From the NCBI RefSeq assembly GCF_024139115.2, contig NC_085140.1:459451506-459515505 (forward strand): a stretch of 64,000 nt of DNA, in the 5' to 3' direction. The position numbers and the translations under genes are program-made. Positions 33,421-45,084 of the stretch are shown piece after piece; positions within the stretch are counted from its first letter, which is position 1, and the number at the start of each line of letters is the position of its first letter. Below the pieces are notes generated by a model. That model was not told where the DNA came from, made no database searches, and worked only from the letters and a program-made list of their open reading frames with translations. The stretch comes from Armigeres subalbatus. Its lineage: Eukaryota > Arthropoda > Insecta > Diptera > Culicidae.

Positions 33421-33599
33421 ACTTATGAAGAAGTTCATTCTATAAAAATGTTTTTGTATTATGAATTATGGAAAGACCTCACCTGTCAAGTTATAGACTT
33501 CACCTATTACATCGAATTATATTTAGTTTGCCCTCAACATAATGACGGTATGAAATATTCCCTAAACAAAGAAAGGCTATATTTTCAACATGGATGATA

Positions 33600-34709
33600 T
33601 TTGTTATATAAGAGGTGAATCTTAAAATTTTGATGAATACTATAACGGGTTATGATTGCTGCTCAATTTATTGGAAAATAGCAGAGCAAAATTTACCCTT
33701 CATCTGAAACTTGACTTGCTACTTTAAATATTGGGTACTGATCATATATAATGATGAAACTATTGAATGTTTTCAAGAAGTTAAATTAGCCATGAGCATG
33801 ACATCATGACCGTACAATTCGTAGTTGCTATTCTGTGATTGACTGAAACTTGTAAATTGCACAGAGAACGATGTGAATGAAGCATGGAATGTTTCAAGAA
33901 ATTACGTTATGAAGAAACGTCAGACAAGCAAAAATTTGTTTTGTTATAGTCATCCAATAATCAATTTAACAGTGAGAGCTTTTGGCATTTTCCAACGTAG
34001 ATAACAGTTTTGAACTAGAAGAAATGATTTTCCCAATATGTTGTTCTTCTACATTTGCCATTGATCTTCACAACAAGAAGAACATTATGTTGATGTTGCA
34101 GACCAGTTCGTAATTGCAGATCGTGATCCTTAAAACGAAATTTGGCATTGTTTTGTATGGTGAAAAGATAATCAAACCTGAAAATAAATGTTTTGAATGA
34201 GACAAATGAACCTGTATTGCATATTACGCAGTTTTTTCGTTTTGCCTGGATAATTAGTTGTACAAAGCTATTTCAATCATATTTTTGACCACAAACTAAT
34301 CAGAAAGGATTCACATAGTCATATCATATGATAATGTTGATATCGTGAAAACTTCTAGACCCAATTTAATCAATTTCGTCATTGCCGTTAGTATTTAGAC
34401 ATTAGTTCAATTCTCATTTGCTAGTCCTCGGTACGGATAGTTAAATAAGGCCTAATATCAATGTAGAATTAACTCCAGATATTTTGCAAGTTTACTGCCC
34501 ATGATCACATATTTGTAACACTGATTTTTGTTCATTATGCAGAAACCTGTAATCGTTCATGAAACTCAATTTATGCATCTAATCCCACAACAGTAAAATA
34601 GGCTTTACTATCTTGCTTATCTGTGGTAAGCTGAAAATGATTGAGATGGTGGGCGGATTGACAAACGATTTTCAAAATCACTAAAATGCAAATTTTAAAT
34701 ATGCGATCA
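33600..34709. other. Unassigned spacer
   Basis: AT-rich and stop-rich. A short match to 33147 (acttctagaccca) occurs near 34350, consistent with the old duplications around it. Nothing else was recognised. Confidence 0.35.
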
Positions 34710-34880
34710 TGGGCAGTTTACTCCCACGTCAGTCCATATCTACTGCAGCTTTCCTGGATGACACAAAATTCATAAAACCATCAACAATGGTGAGCTGCAC
34801 TTGTTCCATCTCAACTAACACCTCGAACAAATCTATAATTCAGCCTCTATCGATTTCCAGTCCCAAGCACTTCCATTACC
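34710..34880. repeat. Diverged duplicate, copy 2
   Basis: Partner of 33240-33420. The shared order is aaaaccatcaacaatggt, gcacttgttcc, aactaacacc and ctctatcgatttccagtc. Confidence 0.5.
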
Positions 34881-35244
34881 ACATCAGCCCACATCTTATT
34901 CAATAAAACCATAATTCGAAAGCAATATAAAGCCCCCTTTGGTATCGTGGGAATTTTCATCACCCTCGGATAATATTTCCGAGGAACATCTTCCTAAAAA
35001 ACATAATTCAATAAGAAATGTTCAAAGTGCGAAATGCCACCAGTCCACTATTGGTGGGAGTTTCTGCAAAAGCAGGTAAGCGAACAATCGACCGACGACC
35101 CCTCACTATTTCCTTCCTTTTCGGACGATGAGATGTCATTGTGCATCATCGCTCGTTTTGGCAGACCCTAACAACTGAACCGGAAATTTTGCAAGGTGCA
35201 CCTAGAACTACAGCAACAAGATCGTAAAAAGAAAACTTGCTTAC

Positions 35245-35361
35245 ATCGTTGTCCTGTCGGTGGGGTCCCAGGAGCTCCCTTCTGGACATGGCCGCATTGT
35301 TGTTGTCCTCCTGGTGGTGATCCCCGGATGGAGGCCAAGAGCGCACCTTCGATAGCACCAT
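35245..35361 (-). CDS. First coding exon of an unidentified minus-strand gene
   Basis: The 39-codon frame begins at an ATG (35361-35359) preceded in frame by TGA four codons upstream, so this is the first possible start. It ends at 35245 against a strong splice donor, gtaagc (35244-35239), in phase 0. The peptide starts MVLSKVRSWPPSGDHHQEDN and includes RRELLGPHRQDND; it is hydrophilic, with no signal peptide or known domain. Codon use is GC-rich, as in expressed genes. Upstream lies a CpG-rich leader-like region. Later exons should lie below 35 kb or outside the window; none was recognised. It cannot be the start of the SLC17-like gene, which lies upstream on the same strand. Confidence 0.6.
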
Positions 35362-36100
35362 ATTAGAGGTTCACTCAACGGTGTCGAGTTAGTTGGTAAC
35401 AATAACATATCACACTGGATTACTCCTGGACGAAACTTAATCAATTCACTCGGAGAATACTTGAAATCACTGGTTTCAGATTTTTTTTTTGCACTAAAAT
35501 TCACTACAGGTTTTCCGTGTCAGAGCTGCATTTGTTGCGTTATCACATGGTAGGTATGTGCTCGGTGTTTTTTTTTACTAATCGGAAGCCGATAACGATC
35601 AGAAACGGAGAGGTGCTCGCTTGCGTCACTAGGTGTACCTGAGCCACCTTACACGATCTACGACCAGCAGCGATAGAATAAGTTCACACTTCCCAAACAT
35701 ATGATTCACCTTCGAGGTTCGTCACGCAATTAATCGCTTTCGATGATAAACATTCGAAATCGGTTCTCAAGAACACTTTGATCCAATTTTTTGCCTCTGT
35801 TTTCGTTTCCGACCCGATAGTAAACAGATTACACAAGACCCTCGACGATACTACGGTGCACTCTCTTTGGACTGCCTTGAGCAACCAACCGACCCGCCGA
35901 AAAGTCGAGATGTGTTTTTTCGCTCCGCTTGTTTTGCGCTTCCTTACGACTCCTCCTGAGGCGTAGTATCAGTAGGCTACGATTGTTTCGCGTACGCGAC
36001 ATACCACGGTGCCAGTCAGTATATGAGCCTTGTGTTTCTTGCTTGGTTGCGTGTCGGACACTGGCGTGTTGCACGTCCTCAATCGTTCAGAAATATAAAC
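35362..36100 (-). promoter_or_regulatory. Probable 5' UTR and promoter of the 35-kb gene
   Basis: The region upstream of the 35361 start is richer in G and C than its surroundings and carries many CpGs. It includes A-rich leader-like sequence near 35480 and 35570. No convincing TATA box was seen on the minus strand; the transcription start is unknown. Confidence 0.4.
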
Positions 36101-36573
36101 GAACTGACGAGAGCTGATTTCCATTGAACAAGTATAACTCAAAGTATATGTTTGACGGTGCGCTTAGCATATTTGCACAACCAGAAAACTCACAACAACC
36201 ATGCTAACGTGAGCTCAAATGTAAGCAAAGCCAATCTAAACGAAGCTTTGATGTTTCTTCATGACCCCGTTGGGCCACCGCACACGAAACACTCAACGAA
36301 GAGCGAGAGAATCACTTTGCATGTGTGCAGAACAGACCCGCGTGTTTCACCGTGGCATTCACGCACACTTCACGAAAGTGCAAAGCTCGCTCTCGAAGAG
36401 CGCCCTCAACGATAGCTTTTCTCGGCTGGCGCGCGTGTTGTGTGTTTACATGCGAGATGTTGTGCTAGGGCTCGGTCTCACTCGCTCCAACCTGTCTCTT
36501 TCAGGCGTACACGACAAGAAACTGGAGCACGGCCGCCGCCACAGTCCGCTGCGATAAGTGCGCCAGGTGGGGA

Positions 36574-36581
36574 TATAAAAA
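36574..36581 (+). promoter_or_regulatory. TATA box of a possible divergent promoter
   Basis: TATAAAAA lies in a GC-rich setting (gggatataaaaacgggcg), with a start expected about 30 bp downstream near 36605-36612. CTCTC/GAGAG-type strings lie upstream at 36300-36500. No plus-strand coding exon was recognised downstream: the first ATG (36628) opens only about eleven codons. Confidence 0.45.
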
Positions 36582-36629
36582 CGGGCGTAAGCGGTAGCCG
36601 TGCTGTCGAGCAAAGGAGAGCTGTATAAT

Positions 36630-38440
36630 GTATTCACAAAAACGGAGGTACAGTCTAAAATAGGCGGAGACTTTTAAATGATTTTTATATATTTTTTTAC
36701 AATTTATGATATGAAAATGATTTTTATGCGGACCGATGTTGTGCGCATTTGTATGTATATGGCGGCAGACGGTGTGTTCGTCGTTACTTTTGAGAGCGAT
36801 TGTCGTGTTTTATTTTCTTGCTGTTGTCGATCGTGATTTCGAATGAGTTCGCGCGCGCGGATAAGAGATGAACGGACGGAAAATTGCTGCAAAATGAAAT
36901 GATGGAAATTGATTCGGCCTCGGTTGCTTTTCTTCGGGTTTGATGGTTCAAGCTCTTGCTTTTTCGTTTGTTTCGCTTGAATATCGCGCATTTGTGTGAG
37001 CTATGGCATGTTTTCAGATTCTATTGTGTTTCGGAGGCATTGGATTGGCGATTGGTTCGATTTTTGGAAAAGGAAGGTTTTCGCAGTTGGCGGGATTAAA
37101 ATCTGTTTGACTAGGTGATTTTTGAAATCCTTTGCTTGTTTCGAGGAAAGGGGAACATAAATTGTGGCGGTTGGAAATTCCAGCAGTAACGGTTTTTAAC
37201 CGTCGTCCTACCCTACAAAGACTGTCGATATTTACGGATAATCAATAAACTATAGGAATGAAAATTGTTCAACAATGAAAAGCTAATGTTTTTTTTAATG
37301 TTTTTTAAAATGCAAATTAGGTTGATTGGATTATACTTGTTACAACCTTTCAAGCAACTTTTACGACCACCATTGTCCAAATCGAACAATAGTATATGTC
37401 AAAATAACCACTCTATCAGGTGTCATTCGAAATGCGAAATAACAATCCAGGTCAATTACGATGTCCAAATTACGTTGTCGATAAGGAAAAAATATTACCA
37501 GACATTTGTTTCTACATTGCCTTTGTATTCTTGAATGCTGGCTATAATGGATAGAAATACATAACTTCTCTTCTTCAATTTCTATAAAATAACAGAGCCC
37601 TAAGTTTCCAAATAAAGGTCTATAGTATTATAATAACGAAAATATTCGATTCTTTAATTTAATAAAAATTACACAACCATGGATGCAGATTTTAATACGT
37701 TCTGCATAAGAACATTACAGAAACTGATAATAATTGGGCATATACAATTCTAAGCTTTTATACAAATATTGTTTTAAAATAATACAGATTTGTATTATTT
37801 GTACTTTTTATAAAAAGCTTCAAATATATCTAGAATTTCTAATTATCAATTTTTTTTTGGGTGAAAGAAGAAAAATCGAGAAGGGACTGGATTAAGCTTC
37901 CTATTTTCATTTCAGGTAAGTAAAAAGCATAGAATTCGAATAAATAGTAATGCAGTTTTGAATACAATCGCCTAATTACAGTGAACTTGTTTGGCGATAG
38001 CGTAGTCGTGTTACAATGTTTAAAATTGTTCACACATAGGCATAATTTATATCTGTTTTGTAACGAGCTTTGTTTGATTTTGCTATCAGCTTGTTTATGC
38101 ACTTCCGGTAACAGGTGATAATTGAACTAGTTGTATTTATACAGTTGTACTTGAACATCAATTTTCAAAATGTAAATCTGAAATTCATGCTTAGTCTCTT
38201 GAGGTGGACTGTGTCTGCGCAAATACTCTATTCATAATCCACGCTTTGAGAATTTGGATGTTGTTCGACGTCATTCGAGAAATATGAAAATCTGGCGATT
38301 TTTGTGTTATGCCGGATTTGCGCGACAGTTCTGTCTGATATAATCAAGGATTTTTTTTCACAAAAGCACAACATTATTGACTAGCTTTTTTAGCCATGTG
38401 AGATTGAAAATTGTTTATAAATAACAAAAAAATCACAGTC
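36630..38440. other. Unassigned spacer downstream of the TATA box
   Basis: 36700-37000 has moderately GC-rich sequence with CpGs, possibly a continuing leader or intron. The remainder is AT-rich. Strings near 37180-37230 (tttttaaccgtcgtcctacc) look like a dispersed repeat. No exon was supported. Confidence 0.35.
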
Positions 38441-38660
38441 CAGTCCAATCCCATACACTGTTTTTTCGCATACCGCCATTGGGGGTGATTATAGGTTTGG
38501 GGGAGAGAATGGGTCATCGTTCAAAAAGGTCTCTTACATTTTAGTCTTCTTGCCCTCAGATACATTCATTCCATTCTACAAGCATTCTAAGTAGTTGAAA
38601 CACTGACCCATTCTCACCCCCATTTGACCCATTGTCACCCCCGATGACGGTACTGAGATA
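38440..38660. repeat. Dispersed repeat with gacccattgtcaccccc
   Basis: The palindrome-prone motifs gggggagagaatgggtca and tgacccattctcaccccca face each other about 100 bp apart. Strings of this type are common in Aedes spacer from memory. Non-coding. Confidence 0.45.
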
Positions 38661-39004
38661 AAAGCCATCAAAGTTCCAAATCGCTTCTTCCACATTAAAC
38701 TTCAGCAAAATCTAATAAATTGAAACATCATCGTATCTTGTTGAAATTTTGCTGAGTTATTTATCATTCTATAGATTACCGTGAAACGATTTAGATTGAT
38801 CGAAACATTGTTTAGTTTTGTGGAAACAGACATGTAAATTCATAATGGGACTGTCATACGGGTACTTTTAATATGATACGCACATGACTTGGTAATTTTA
38901 ATTCATGGACATGCAAAATCGCAGATTTATGGAAGAACATTAGAAATGAACACTTTTCAAATGTCAAACTGGACTGTTATACGAGTGAGGGCAGTATGCA
39001 AAAG

Positions 39005-39130
39005 GCTATAGGACCATTCCAAAACCTAACTTTTGAAAGAATACTCGGAGACCCATAATGATATATATAAACAGCTCGACGAATTCAGGTGATGTCTGTA
39101 TGTGTATGTGTATATATGTATGAATGTGTG
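39005..39130 (-). repeat. Partial copy of the composite-element end module
   Basis: On the minus strand it carries cacacatacagacatcacct, ttcgtcgagc, tataacactatgggtctccg-like sequence, the end module found at 22395-22535 and 23705-23900. Confidence 0.6.
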
Positions 39131-39564
39131 TAAAACAATGTGAGACATTATCCGATTTGCTCGCTACCGTGTGGAACCGAAATCCGTACAGCACCGAAAT
39201 CCGTCCTCCTCATGAGATATCAATAAATTGATAAGGGTTAAAGGTAATTATTTAGGAATAATTTATCTTATTCTAAGACACCTGACAATAAGCTTTTAGG
39301 GTATTGAAATGGAAAGTAGGCTTTGAAATTAAAACAACAAAAATAAAAAAACAAATCGCTACCCACCAAACGCGGAGTTTCTTCCGACATTTTTTTGCAG
39401 GTTAAGCCCCAAAAGTAACTGTATTTAATTGCTAATTGCGAATCATTAAATAAGATAACCAGAATACAAATCAAAGGGATCACATCTCAAGGTGCGTATT
39501 GAATTATTTACAGTGGTAGTTTAGTCAGTCAGTCTGCTTTAATTTAAATATTTAGTTATTAAGA

Positions 39565-39845
39565 CTGTGAACCATTCCAGCGATTCGATTAACTTTTAGT
39601 TAAAATTTGACAGTTCGATGGTTATTTCTTCGTGGTTAAAATACCTGATCAGGAGCATGGTTAGATTTGACATCGGTAGTTAAACTTTGTTGCGAGAAAA
39701 TTGGCGCTAAATCCATTTTGTTCCAAATAACTATCATCTGTCAGAACTCAAATGGGTCGGCTTCAGGGTAAAATTTTAACCATGGAAAATAACCATCAGA
39801 CTGTCAATTTAACTAAAAGTTAAACAAACTTGGAATACCTAAGCC
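39565..39845. mobile_element. Foldback MITE, family M1, copy 1
   Basis: The two halves are inverted copies: cgattaacttttagttaaaa faces tttaactaaaagttaaac, and gttcgatggttatt faces ataaccatcagactg. The family is the same as 56745-57025. The ends carry ctgtgaaccattcca or its inverse. The long inverted arms could give double-stranded RNA if transcribed. Confidence 0.8.
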
Positions 39846-39849
39846 TAAA

Positions 39850-40700
39850 TAGCTGTACGGATTTTGATCCTTTGACTCGAGTTTAAGTTTAAGTAAATGT
39901 GAAGCACTTCAAAAGTAGTAGCTTTCATGCTCTTATATCAATGACAAACGTTTCATTTGCATTCGATTCCTATTTTCTAGTGTCTTTTTCATAAACTGAG
40001 GTGTACGGATTTTGATGCCCCACGGTACCACGGGGCTGATATTTTGGTTGTGTTTTCGTAGATGCAGTCTCTTCTGTTCCGTTTATGAAACTGTCACCGT
40101 GGAACGAACGTGAAACTGTTTCCTTCCCGTGATAACCCTCACGGCTGCAAGTGCGGAATTTTCTGTGTTAGACTACGGGACACATTGTGCTTGTGGTATA
40201 CAAGTGTCAAACCTGCACGAAAAAATAATGAAAATAAATAGCGCGTAAAACTTGCATGCGGAAATTTACTATTCTACGCTAAATGGTCCTCTTCCTAACA
40301 ACATTGCCCACAACTTGTATGCAATATCGACGATTCACGTCAAATATTATATACATTTAAACTATATCCCGTGTTGAAATACGCTAATAATGGCGTTCCA
40401 TTTATGTGCATTATTTTTAGCGTAAATTTCAGTGGATTTTTCTATCTGTGTGTGTTCGCAACAAGTTGTATCCAATATGCTTTCTTTTTTCGAGAATTGC
40501 TGCAGTGAATTGATGGAAATCATGGGAGCAAACCCCCTAAATTGCTGTTTTGACTACTCTTTTGCGTTTGTCTCATTAATGTAATGCGCGAGGAAGGTAC
40601 CACCAACTACCTGGTTAATTAATCTGGATTTTTACCATTATTAACATGAATTATGATCCGTTCGTCATAGATCCTATTTTTCATATTTGTTTAAATGTAT
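39850..40700. other. Spacer with scattered inverted strings
   Basis: Around 40220-40450 weak inverted matches (gcgcgtaaaacttgc, tttagcgtaaatttc) and a terminal gttcgcaacaagttgta suggest another MITE. I could not fix its ends. No coding sequence. Confidence 0.3.
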
Positions 40701-40945
40701 TATATCATTTCTTGTCGAACGCAACTTGTTGCGAGCAAATAGGATGAGAATAAGTGTCAAAAAAGTGATTTTGTATTGTGGTTTTGAAATTTGTATTTTG
40801 GCCGATCCGGCCAATTTTCAATAGGAAACAATGGAAACAGGATTTTCTGTTGAATGCAATCCGTTGCGAGTAAATTGGTGATGGGGAAGAACAAAAAAAT
40901 GAGCTAGAGTTTTTGCGTACACACACATACACACACGGTGCACGG
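40700..40945. repeat. Partial copy of the ~165-bp satellite and CA module
   Basis: It shares gcaacttgttgcgagcaaat, ttttggcc, tttcaataggaaacaatgg and a short CA run with the composite element at 21.0-23.9 kb. Confidence 0.7.
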
Positions 40946-40954
40946 TTTTTTGGA

Positions 40955-41335
40955 ACGTACACACGGTCAAGCAGTTTGACCAACATTGACTCCACCTCTC
41001 GTTTATTCAAACATCCATCAAGTTTCACTAACAGCGACACGAACAATCAATTTATTCGACAACAATATCACACACGAACGACCGAAGCGCCAACTTGAGC
41101 ACACAACCATCAAAATATATGGGGTTTTCGCTTCACTACAAATGCTCAAACATGTTCGGCGCATCGACTCCACCCCGACAACTCAAACCAAAATCAAACG
41201 TTTTAATTTTTCCAACCGAGCCGCCAACTGTCAAATTGTTGTTCGCTTCACGCACGTTCAAACAAAGCAGCAACCAAGCGTTTTCTTGGGCGGAGTCAAT
41301 GTTCTCAAACTGCTTGACTGGTGTGTGACGTTGCA
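40955..41335. mobile_element. Inverted-repeat element with ggtcaagcagtttga ends
   Basis: Left ggtcaagcagtttgaccaac and right ctcaaactgcttgact, with attgactcc/ggagtcaat further in, form inverted ends of 33 bp or more with few mismatches. The ~380-bp interior is moderately GC-rich with short open frames, none recognised. Target duplication not identified. Confidence 0.6.
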
Positions 41336-41559
41336 TTATCGTGTTTTCCAATGTTAACATTAAAAAAAAGTGTAAAAAATATGTTTCGAAAAAATGTCGT
41401 AGATCCCTAAATCTGCGTTAAATACGCGTAAATTCCGAAATACCGCTTAAATTTCAAAATCCGCGTAAAAAAGTAAACGAATTTACACAGAATGATGGTG
41501 CCTCAGAACAGAAGATCAAATCGAACCGTTTAGTGACGGCCAACTAAATCATCCATTAT

Positions 41560-42020
41560 CGTTCACTCACTTTTTTCTTATCTACTCTCAAACTGATTCT
41601 CTTACTTATTCACTTATTCAACTACTAACTTTTTCGCTATTACACTCAATCACATACTCATTTATGCACTCACTCACTAACTGACTAACTCACTTGCTCA
41701 CTCACTCACTGCTTCACACGCTTACTTACTTACGTACTTATCAATTAACTAGTCATTTTACAAGGTCACTCAATCACTTATTCTCTTGCTCACTCACTAT
41801 CTTATTTACTCACTCACTCGTTCACTCAATCTTTCCTTCTTTTAAGTTTTTCTCACATTTTGATAAACTCATCACTCACTCACCCACTTACTTACTGACT
41901 TACTCACTCAAACATTCACTCATTTACGCACTCAATCAATCACTCACTTACTCGCTCGTTCACTTACTCACTCACTCACTCACGCAGTCACGCATTCTCT
42001 CATACGATTTATTCTTTATT
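41560..42020. repeat. Degenerate ACTC tetranucleotide repeat, left block
   Basis: Irregular cactcact runs spread over about 450 bp. The long plus-strand open frame across it (Leu/Thr/Ser/His-rich) is a composition artefact. The repeat resumes at 43250, beyond a hAT-like insertion. Confidence 0.85.
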
Positions 42021-42031
42021 TTTTTATATAC

Positions 42032-43202
42032 AGGGTTTCCATTCAAAATCAATTTTCAAATTCCCGGTTTTCCCCGGTTGGAGGTAGTGACATTCAAATT
42101 ATCATATTGGCATATTTTATTAGAAAAACATCTTTTATTTATGATTATATATAGCATGACGAAGGATCAAATGAATTATTCAAGTTTCTTATATTTGAAA
42201 CGAAAGAGATTAGAATTAACAATAAATTCTTCCAACAGTCCATGCTTGGAATATTTTCAGAATAAAAAATATGCAGAAGTTGCAACAAAAAAATCCCCAC
42301 AAGTATTGCTCGAAGTGATTCAGACACAATTTCTGCTGTTAATACAAGATGTGATTCACCTTCAATGTTTCTCGATTAATTATTCTAAAATATGGAAAAA
42401 AATTCTTACTTTTCCAGAATGGTCCGAAGGATGTTATCTACACCTAAGTTCAGCTCGGCATTTTTGATTCTTTTACCGAGATCCGCACAGAGCGCTCGTT
42501 CGTGACTTTTGCTGATATCTCAGCTGAAAACATTTATTTACGCGGCTCTCAAAGGAGCCTTAACATCATACGTCCATTCAGCCGATATTTCAGCTAATGA
42601 ACTTTAACCGAGATTTGCACAGCCGAGATCGGTGGATAATTTTAAGTGCGTAGAATCTCTCCCAGGAGTATCTCTCAATGTTCCTTCAAATATAATGCAG
42701 TTAGAACTCTTTTAGAACTCTAACAAAAGATCCACTTAAAGCTTTAAATTACGTAGAAGAATTTCAAACAAAACCCTTTCATAATTTTTACAGGATTGAC
42801 TCAAAAATACCAATCATTCTTGATGTTTTATAATTGTTTAAACATTAACTGTTTAAGTTGCTCTGCAGTAATAGTCTGCTCTTAAGCCTTCTAATTCGCA
42901 ACTGAAACTGATTCCTCTCAAAGGAATTTTTGCAAACTTTGTGTAACCATTTCATTATGATATTTTTCAATAGTTTCATTCTATTTTAATTTTTCAAAGA
43001 AATCCACTAAGTTTTGAATTAGAAATTCTTTTGGGAAGAATCTTAAAAAAATGATTGCCAAATATTTGGTCATAACTATTGCAAAGAATGTTGGTCTCTT
43101 CGATCCATGTTGAATTTCCCGGATTTTTCACGGTTTTTTCCCGGTCAAGTGAGATTCCCGGTTTTTCCCGCTTTTCCCGGTTTCCCCGACTGGACGCCCT
43201 GA
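42032..43202. mobile_element. hAT-like element with cagggt ends
   Basis: The left end cagggtttccattc and the right end (inverse reading cagggcgtccagtcgggg) carry the CAGGGNNNCCA pattern of hAT elements. Each is followed by cccggttttcccc-type subterminal repeats. The ~1.17-kb interior has a weak open frame but no transposase motif. It is partly occupied by another MITE (42437-42651). The flanking 8-bp strings do not match, so the right boundary is uncertain. Confidence 0.65.
42437..42651. mobile_element. MITE of the gccgag family nested in the hAT-like element
   Basis: The ends ctacacctaagttcagctcgg and ccgagatcgg...taagtgcgtag are roughly inverted. Internal ccgagatccgcacag and gatatctcagc motifs match the MITE at 24637-24896. 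Confidence 0.55.
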
Positions 43203-43249
43203 TGGATGCCCTGGATTTATCACGTATGGTTATTCATTTATTCATACCC

Positions 43250-43385
43250 TAATGAACAATCATCATTCATTCTCTCGTTCGCTTACTCACTCGTTCACTC
43301 ACTTATCTATTCACTCACTCACTTGCTCATCACTAACTAATATACTCAATAACTTTCTCACTCATTCACCCACGCACGTAGATAA
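43250..43385. repeat. ACTC tetranucleotide repeat, right block
   Basis: Continues the repeat at 41560-42020 on the far side of the hAT-like insertion. Confidence 0.8.
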
Positions 43386-43417
43386 TTTGCACCTTCATCA
43401 ACTAGTATTATGCGAGA

Positions 43418-43476
43418 CGAGCCAGCCCAGGGCTGAAAGTCTCGCTAAAAAAAAAAAAATAAAAATAAAAAAATAA
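43418..43476 (+). repeat. Poly(A)-ended retroposon tail, copy 2
   Basis: agcccagggctgaaagtctc then gctaaaa and a long A-rich tail. It matches the copies at 32978 and, inverted, 54530. Confidence 0.65.
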
Positions 43477-43601
43477 GTCATATTTTTCCTCTACTGGGTT
43501 TGCGATTAGTTTTTAAATCTAGACAATTAAGTACTGTCATTAATTACCAGTTAATTTTCGTTATCTTTGCAGATACGTATTTCGACCAACTGTCATTTGT
43601 C

Positions 43602-43665
43602 GTCTTCAGTGTCTCGTACTTGACTCGACTTCGTCGACTGTCGGTAAGTACGAGACACTGAAGAC
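43602..43665. repeat. Perfect 19-bp hairpin
   Basis: The arm gtcttcagtgtctcgtact at 43602-43620 is exactly inverted at 43647-43665 around a 26-nt loop. A relative lies near 57370-57425 (caagtactagacattgaaga). It is probably a dispersed repeat with a short stem. Confidence 0.75.
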
Positions 43666-44134
43666 ATCCACAGTATTGTCAACCTCAAAATAACGAAAAT
43701 CTGGTGAAAAATGAACAGTATAGACTAACAGAAACTATTCCACTAAAAGAGCTTAATATATTTTTCCGAGTTTTAGGTTGTTTTTCCCTTTTGGAGCTAT
43801 TATCATACGGTTATTCACAAAAAATCTAGGAAAAGTTTGGTGGACTTTGAGGTAGACCGAGAAATTGCTGAAATCCAACTTTGTACGCAGAAAGTAAAAC
43901 CAGTGTATATAAAGGATAAGTTATTCTTATTACTGTTTCTATATCAAAACCATCTAAAAACGAAGAAATTTGAATAATTTCAACGAAAAACAAAATTTAT
44001 TCCGGCTAGATTGGCAAAATACCCCTGTGTGCAGCACTCGAATAATCGTGTTTTCGCTGGAACGCCAGCTTGTCTTTAAAAAGTACGATTTCGTAAGATT
44101 ATCCGATGATATTTTTTACGATAATTTTCGGAAT

Positions 44135-44159
44135 NNNNNNNNNNNNNNNNNNNNNNNNN
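44135..44159. other. Assembly gap of 25 N
   Basis: Sequence is missing. Both flanks belong to repeats found again at 49.1-49.4 kb, so the join deserves caution. Confidence 1.
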
Positions 44160-44233
44160 CTGCTTTTGTAAACAAAGATTCAAACGCTTTGACGAATCTA
44201 ATAGCACTTCGACGCAAACCAATTCATCAGGTA

Positions 44234-44487
44234 CAGTAGCCGTTCGATAACTGAAAATGTTACTTTTCAGTTACCGAATGCCGTTCGATAACTGCAACGC
44301 ATTCTAGACGTCAAACGGTTGAATCGACGGCAGATGCAAAAGTGCATCTAAATGTGCAGTGCAATGCAGCTGTCATTGAGTTTGACATCAGTTTGAAGTT
44401 TAGCGGTCCGATAACTGCAAAACTGTGCAAATATCGAATTGCAGTTAAAAAGCATTAGTTAAATGACTTGCAGTTATCGAACGTCAC
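44234..44487. mobile_element. MITE with gccgttcgataactg ends
   Basis: The inverted ends cagtagccgttcgataactg and cagttatcgaacgtcac bound a 254-bp non-coding body that repeats gataactgc inside. The sequence on either side (gcaaaccaa, ...caggta and gtcgaaaccttcacc) is continuous in a second copy of the flanking repeat at about 49275-49310, which lacks the MITE and thus serves as an empty site. Confidence 0.8.
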
Positions 44488-44542
44488 GAGTCGAAACCTT
44501 CACCTACACATTGATAGTGTTGGTTTGCGTGGAGTGCATATC

Positions 44543-44984
44543 GTTGGGAAATATAATTGTGGTATCTGACATGTAATGTTTAGATTCAGTGTATGATTGA
44601 TAGAAGTGATAGGGCATCAGTCGATGCAAAGGTAAGACGTGTAAGAACAAGAGTGCGAGAAGAGCTGAGTGACGGTAACATGCGTGCAGAACGAACGGAA
44701 ATAAAGTGTGGTAATCTTAAGTATCAAATACGAAGTTTTATTAGTGTTCCGAATACACCAATTCCATCGGAGTAATCCTCACAATATCATCCTCTTTATT
44801 ATAAAAAACCGCAACACTGTTTCCGTTTAACGACAGAACGCGCCTGCCTGCGTCGGTGATAAACTTGTTATTCCTTTTACTCTGGCAGTTACAACCAATC
44901 GTCAATAAATGCAAACGTACTTAACGTGTCCGGTTTTCGCTTATTCCGATAGTATCGATTCACCTGCTTGTTTCATTCCCAATA
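44543..44984 (+). repeat. 5' LTR of the copia element
   Basis: 44783-44984 aligns with the 3' LTR with about ten small indels and few substitutions. Upstream, gttgggaaatataat (44543-44557) matches the start of the 3' LTR, but 44558-44782 has no counterpart there. Either the 3' LTR lost about 225 bp or extra sequence sits in the 5' LTR. The extra part contains aataaagtgtggtaatc and a gaagttttattag string. Confidence 0.75.
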
Positions 44985-45084
44985 GGTTGGTCCCAAGCAC
45001 GAGTTGAGTGAAAGGATTGAACTTTTCGGATTTAAGCTGTCGATTGTCGCGATTTCGTTCGTCGGGAGCGTGTTCCGAGTTGGT

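Noticed and set aside
41694..42467. 257-codon plus-strand open frame
   Set aside because: The first half is translated ACTC repeat and the second half runs into the hAT-like element. The composition is dictated by the repeat, and no domain is visible.
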